NCBI GenBank assembly: GCA_919901875.1
Contig: CAKKQG010000352.1
Span: forward strand, 1-8,733
Length of the DNA: 8,733 bases
Reading direction: 5' to 3'
DNA from: Anaerolineales bacterium
GTDB lineage: Bacteria > Chloroflexota > Anaerolineae > Anaerolineales > VGOW01
In this document: positions 5,645 through 8,733 of the stretch, in pieces
Layout of the letters: each line of letters starts with the position of its first letter
Numbering within the stretch: the first letter of the stretch is position 1
The notes under the pieces: generated by a model
What the model saw: only the letters and a program-made list of their open reading frames with translations
What the model was told of the DNA's origin: nothing
Databases searched by the model: none
Translations under genes and position numbers: made by a program

Positions 5645-6327
5645 GGGGCGGGCAGGCGGTTGGTTTTTTTAGGAGTGGGTTGTTGGGGAGTCCTGAGGCT
5701 TTCGCTTGCCATCATTTTCTCACAAATAATTTTCAGAGTCTTCCAGTCTTTGCGCGAGAGGAAGATGTAGGCTAACTGCGCCAAAGTTTTTGGATCGACC
5801 TTTGAGCCCATCACGTACTCTGTATAGGCATTGATCGCCTCGTCATCCGTGCGTTTCGCTTTCAGAAAACTGCCGACGAGCTGTATGAGGAATTTGTCGC
5901 GATCGGCTTCGGCGGCGCGCGCGGCGGCATTCTGCTGTTTATCCTCGCTCACTTGCACCGCGATCTTTTTTATCGCGTTCACAAATTCTTCCGGCGTGAA
6001 CGGCTTGAGCAAATATTCTTTCACGCCAAGCGAGATCGCTTGCTTCAACAACGGGCTTTCGCCTTCGGACGACATGATCATACATGTGGTGTGGGGGCTT
6101 ACTTTGCCAATTTCGCGGATAGCCGTTAACCCATCTTTGCGCGGCATGTTGATGTCCATCACCGCCACATCGGGTTTAAGATCGCTTGCCATCTCCACCG
6201 CTTCCTGCCCGTCTTTGGCAATGCCGACGATCTCAAAACTTTTTTCATCGGCGAGCATCATTCGCACCGAGCGGCGAAACTCGGCGGCGTCATCGGCAAT
6301 GAGAACACGAATGGTGTTGTTAGGCAT
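5641..6327 (-). CDS. Response regulator, REC domain with helical C-terminus
   Basis: A 228-residue two-component response regulator. The receiver domain (about 5-122) has the acidic pair D12/D13, phosphoacceptor D58 in VMDINMPRKDG, the switch Ser (S86/S87 in MIMSSEG) and K108 in YLLKPF. Beyond it, residues 130-210 are helical and weakly TPR-like (AINAYTEYV ... LAQLAYIFLSRKDWKTLKI), ending in a Pro/Lys-rich tail. There is no helix-turn-helix or known enzymatic output domain, so output is probably by protein contact. The ATG at 6327 is preferred; an in-frame TTG at 6384 would add 19 residues ahead of the receiver strand, partly next to a dispersed repeat. No Shine-Dalgarno is clear. The likely partner is the histidine kinase upstream. 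Confidence 0.88.
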   Translation of the reverse strand: MPNNTIRVLIADDAAEFRRSVRMMLADEKSFEIVGIAKDGQEAVEMASDLKPDVAVMDINMPRKDGLTAIREIGKVSPHTTCMIMSSEGESPLLKQAISLGVKEYLLKPFTPEEFVNAIKKIAVQVSEDKQQNAAARAAEADRDKFLIQLVGSFLKAKRTDDEAINAYTEYVMGSKVDPKTLAQLAYIFLSRKDWKTLKIICEKMMASESLRTPQQPTPKKTNRLPAP

Positions 6328-6385
6328 AGCGAGATTGTAAAGCGTTTCGGGTGATCTGCGGATAAAAATTTCGTAACTACTCAAG

Positions 6386-6460
6386 CGTCATTGCGAGTGC
6401 TTCGCAAAGCAATCTCAACATGCAAACGAGATTGCTTCGCGGAGAGCGCTCGCAATGACG
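6386..6460. repeat. 75-bp palindromic MITE-like element
   Basis: Terminal 12-bp perfect inverted repeats (CGTCATTGCGAG 6386-6397, CTCGCAATGACG 6449-6460) enclose a second perfect pair (GCAATCTC 6409-6416, GAGATTGC 6428-6435). The CGTCATTGCGAG...GCAATCTC pattern is widespread as a dispersed palindromic repeat in bacterial genomes. It lies between the histidine kinase stop (6494) and the response regulator start (6327). No T run follows on the minus strand, so it is not an obvious intrinsic terminator, though it could form a strong hairpin in a shared mRNA. Confidence 0.85.
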
Positions 6461-6493
6461 GGGCGATTGTAACGTAGATTTGAAAATGACGTA

Positions 6494-8596
6494 TCAAGCT
6501 GATTCGGGCAGAGTGAGAATCACTCGCGTGAATTTCGCCGACTCACTTTCCACATTTAATGATCCGCCCACAATCGCCATCATGGTGTGATGAAGTGATA
6601 GACCGTGACCGCCGTGATCTGTGCTGTTGGATTTAATGCCCACGCCATCATCCTCAATGAGGATCGTCAACCCCTTGCGCCCATTAAGTTCGATACGAAG
6701 ATTCAAGGGGGATGCCGACTCGGCTCCCCGACCGTAACGCGCCGCATTGCGGATCGCTTCGCGCGCGGCGCAGAACAAAACTTCCGCCGTCAACGGCGGC
6801 ATCACCTTAGATCGTTGTTCGGCTTTTGGATCGATCTGCCACTTCACAGAATCAAAGGCATTGCCCAATTCATTCTTCATCGTCTCTTGCATCGCGCCGA
6901 TCAGTCCGAGAGTCTCTACGTCCAGCGTTATGGCGCGTGGAACGCCGCGCAGCAGATCGGAAATTTGGCGATGGGTGTGGGTGAGTGAGGCGATGGCGGG
7001 CGGGATATTTTTTTCGTTGTTCAACATCAACATCGCGGCGTGGATGTTTGGCAGGATGTCATCGTGCAGCACGCGCCGCGTTTGACGATCCATCACCTGA
7101 CTCTCTGCCAGTCGTTGCCGTTGAAGCGTGAGCAAACGCCGCGCCGTCTCCGCGCTGGCGCGCATGTCAATCAATCGCTCGCCGGTGGCGCGAGCGATCT
7201 CGATTTCTTCTTGGGCATACAAACCACCATCATTTTTTTCGCCCAACAACAACACGCCGATCAAACCGCGCTCGCTCCACAACGGCACTGCCCACGACGC
7301 GCCGTTAAATTTTTGCGGATCGATTTGCACACAAATTTGATCGGAATGCAACGTCTCCAGACGTTGCGCGAAGTCGGAGACTTCGCACCCCTTTTGCGGG
7401 TAGACCAAACTCTCTCCCGCCAACGCCGCGCTTGCCCCGAGTGGAATCAAATACGCCAACTTGGCATCCAACACATCTTCGCACAACGCGCGAAACGTGA
7501 TCGCCGTGTTGTCGTTGAGTGATTCGGGATGAGCGAGTAAGTGTTCGTAGAGTCGTTGGCTGGCAACGAAGGGGCGCAGGCGTTGAATGTAACTCTCGCG
7601 CTCGGCAAACGATCTCCAACTGAACAACGCCGAGAACACGGCGATGATGAAGGTGCTGATCAACAACGTATAGATCGGGCGAAGATGAAGCGCGAGACTT
7701 GCGCTGACCAGCGCGCTGAAGCCAATGGCTAAAATGATCGCACTCCGCCACTGGCGCACCAGTCCATGACGCGGCAGAGTTTTTCCGGTGAACACTTCGT
7801 AGGAGACAATCGCTTGCCCCACCAATAAAATCGAAACGCCGATGAGTGATTCGATGATTAGATCAAACCCGGCGACGATGATTAACATCGCCGAATAAAA
7901 TTCGGCGACAGTGCTATGGCTAGCGGCTAACGTGACCCACAACATGAGCGCGGTGACTAACAGTGTGACGATCAATAAAACGATAGCCGTTGCTGCCAAC
8001 CACGGACGCGCCCGCCGTCGCGCCAGATCGCCCATCATGCGTTGTGAGGGATTGGGATGCCGCAAGACGTTGAGCGATGAAGCGATGCACAGCACGATGT
8101 AGAGCGGGTAGAAGATCACGATCAAGGGGATGCCGCCGATGGAGACGGCATCCGCCGGATCATAACGGGTGGCGAGGGTGATGGTGGCAATGGGGTTTGC
8201 CCAAGCGAAGAGGGCGATCATCCCCACGCTCATCGCCGTGATTACGATCAATCGAACGCGATGTTTTTTTCTCAACCCTGTTTGTTCACGATCCCAAAAA
8301 CCGGCATACCATAACATGATGGCGTACCAGGCGAAGGGGATGGCGATGATGGGGATGAAGCCGAGGCGCAGCCAAAAATTAAATGCTTCGCCCAGATCAA
8401 AGAACCCAATTCCGAGAATCGCCGAATGGCTGATGAAGAACGCGCCGCCGAGCAGCAATGTGCCGCTAGTGATGAACAAGCCCATCGTGCGCCGCTCGGC
8501 GTTGAGCAATACCGTCAGCCCCAGCCAGAAAAGAAGGATGGTGTTGAAGAGAGAAACGGCGAGCGTAAGCCAGTCTAAAAAAAAGTTATCAGTCAT
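6494..8596 (-). CDS. Membrane histidine kinase with GAF domain
   Basis: A 700-residue sensor kinase. The N-terminal third to half (about 10-326) holds eight or nine membrane segments of a type I do not recognise. A GAF-like domain follows (about 350-480), then a coiled linker rich in Arg/Leu/Gln (480-508). The dimerisation helix carries HDDILPNIHAAML with phosphoacceptor H511, typical of HisKA_3-type kinases. The ATPase domain has the N box AAREAIRNAARYG (610-622), the G1 box DDGVGI (649-654) and the G2 box GGHGLSL (662-668). The ATG lies inside a variant heptamer of a tandem array with no Shine-Dalgarno; an in-frame TGA at 8603-8605 prevents extension upstream. The next gene on the same strand is a response regulator, its likely partner. 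Confidence 0.92.
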   Translation of the reverse strand: MTDNFFLDWLTLAVSLFNTILLFWLGLTVLLNAERRTMGLFITSGTLLLGGAFFISHSAILGIGFFDLGEAFNFWLRLGFIPIIAIPFAWYAIMLWYAGFWDREQTGLRKKHRVRLIVITAMSVGMIALFAWANPIATITLATRYDPADAVSIGGIPLIVIFYPLYIVLCIASSLNVLRHPNPSQRMMGDLARRRARPWLAATAIVLLIVTLLVTALMLWVTLAASHSTVAEFYSAMLIIVAGFDLIIESLIGVSILLVGQAIVSYEVFTGKTLPRHGLVRQWRSAIILAIGFSALVSASLALHLRPIYTLLISTFIIAVFSALFSWRSFAERESYIQRLRPFVASQRLYEHLLAHPESLNDNTAITFRALCEDVLDAKLAYLIPLGASAALAGESLVYPQKGCEVSDFAQRLETLHSDQICVQIDPQKFNGASWAVPLWSERGLIGVLLLGEKNDGGLYAQEEIEIARATGERLIDMRASAETARRLLTLQRQRLAESQVMDRQTRRVLHDDILPNIHAAMLMLNNEKNIPPAIASLTHTHRQISDLLRGVPRAITLDVETLGLIGAMQETMKNELGNAFDSVKWQIDPKAEQRSKVMPPLTAEVLFCAAREAIRNAARYGRGAESASPLNLRIELNGRKGLTILIEDDGVGIKSNSTDHGGHGLSLHHTMMAIVGGSLNVESESAKFTRVILTLPESA

Positions 8597-8733
8597 CAGT
8601 GATCAGTGATCAGTAATTAGTAATTGGTAATTGGTAATTCGTCATTTGTCATTCGCCATTCGCCATTCGCCATTCGCCATTTGCCATTCGCCATTCGCCA
8701 TTTGCCATTCGCCATTTGCCATTCGCGATTTGC
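8583..8733. repeat. Drifting heptamer array, at least 20 units
   Basis: From 8590 to 8729 there are exactly 20 units of 7 bp, then 4 bp to the window end; 8583-8589 (AAGTTAT) also fits. All follow NNG[T/C]NAT. The unit changes stepwise: CAGTCAT, CAGTGAT twice, CAGTAAT, TAGTAAT, TGGTAAT twice, TCGTCAT, TTGTCAT, then TCGCCAT and TTGCCAT mixed, and TCGCGAT. It resembles the heptanucleotide short tandem repeats known from filamentous cyanobacteria in form, not sequence. It overlaps the first four codons of the histidine kinase and runs off the window. Confidence 0.92.

Noticed and set aside
6328..6384. 19-residue extension of the response regulator from a TTG at 6384
   Set aside because: The receiver strand begins right after the ATG at 6327; the extra residues have no family counterpart and start next to the palindromic element.
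8617..8733. Open minus-strand frame through the heptamer array (MANGEWR-like repeats) ending at TAA 8617-8619
   Set aside because: A 7-bp repeat reads the same peptide in all three frames and stays open by composition; this is not evidence for a gene.
8590..8733. CRISPR array
   Set aside because: The period is 7 bp with no spacers, and no cas gene is present.

Overview
The window looks like a chromosomal segment of an uncultured Chloroflexota bacterium, most likely of the Anaerolineae. This rests on gene style rather than any marker gene: Thr-Pro-rich spacers in secreted SH3 and LysM proteins, a MscL with a C-terminal zinc ribbon, and very dense short palindromic and 7-8 bp tandem repeats between genes. 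The lineage is an inference. No rRNA, tRNA, CRISPR array, transposase or phage gene is visible.

Layout. Positions 1-127 hold GC-rich 32-bp repeats and a terminator-like hairpin. On the minus strand, 128-1003 encodes a probable lipoprotein with a bacterial SH3 domain and a 142-residue Thr/Pro tail. A large imperfect inverted repeat (1023-1108) lies upstream of it. A second minus-strand group reads from 3426 down to 1174: a nucleoside 2-deoxyribosyltransferase/DNPH1-like protein, MscL, and the tRNA methylthiotransferase MiaB. MscL and MiaB overlap by 4 nt, and MiaB ends inside a good intrinsic terminator. The only plus-strand gene (3499-4131) encodes a membrane-anchored protein with two LysM domains; it is divergent from the deoxyribosyltransferase gene and convergent with queG. 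A third minus-strand group reads from 8596 down to 4226: a multi-TM GAF histidine kinase, a response regulator without a DNA-binding domain, an 82-residue membrane protein coupled to it by an ATGA overlap, and QueG (epoxyqueuosine reductase).

How the genes fit together. MiaB and QueG both modify the tRNA anticodon loop (A37 and G34), though they sit in different groups. The SH3 and LysM proteins both look like cell-envelope or cell-wall-binding proteins. MscL protects against hypo-osmotic shock. The kinase and regulator form a likely two-component pair whose output is not direct DNA binding.

The main unusual signal is the repeats. Tandem arrays of exactly 7 or 8 bp sit at most intergenic junctions and in several cases supply the start or stop codon: the kinase ATG, the LysM TGA, the QueG TGA and the TGA of the 82-residue ORF. 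A 43-bp near-perfect palindrome lies in frame inside queG and encodes 15 residues of a loop. A 75-bp palindromic element separates the kinase and regulator genes. No clearly new defence or metabolic system was found. The repeat-gene interplay is the part most worth a second look.
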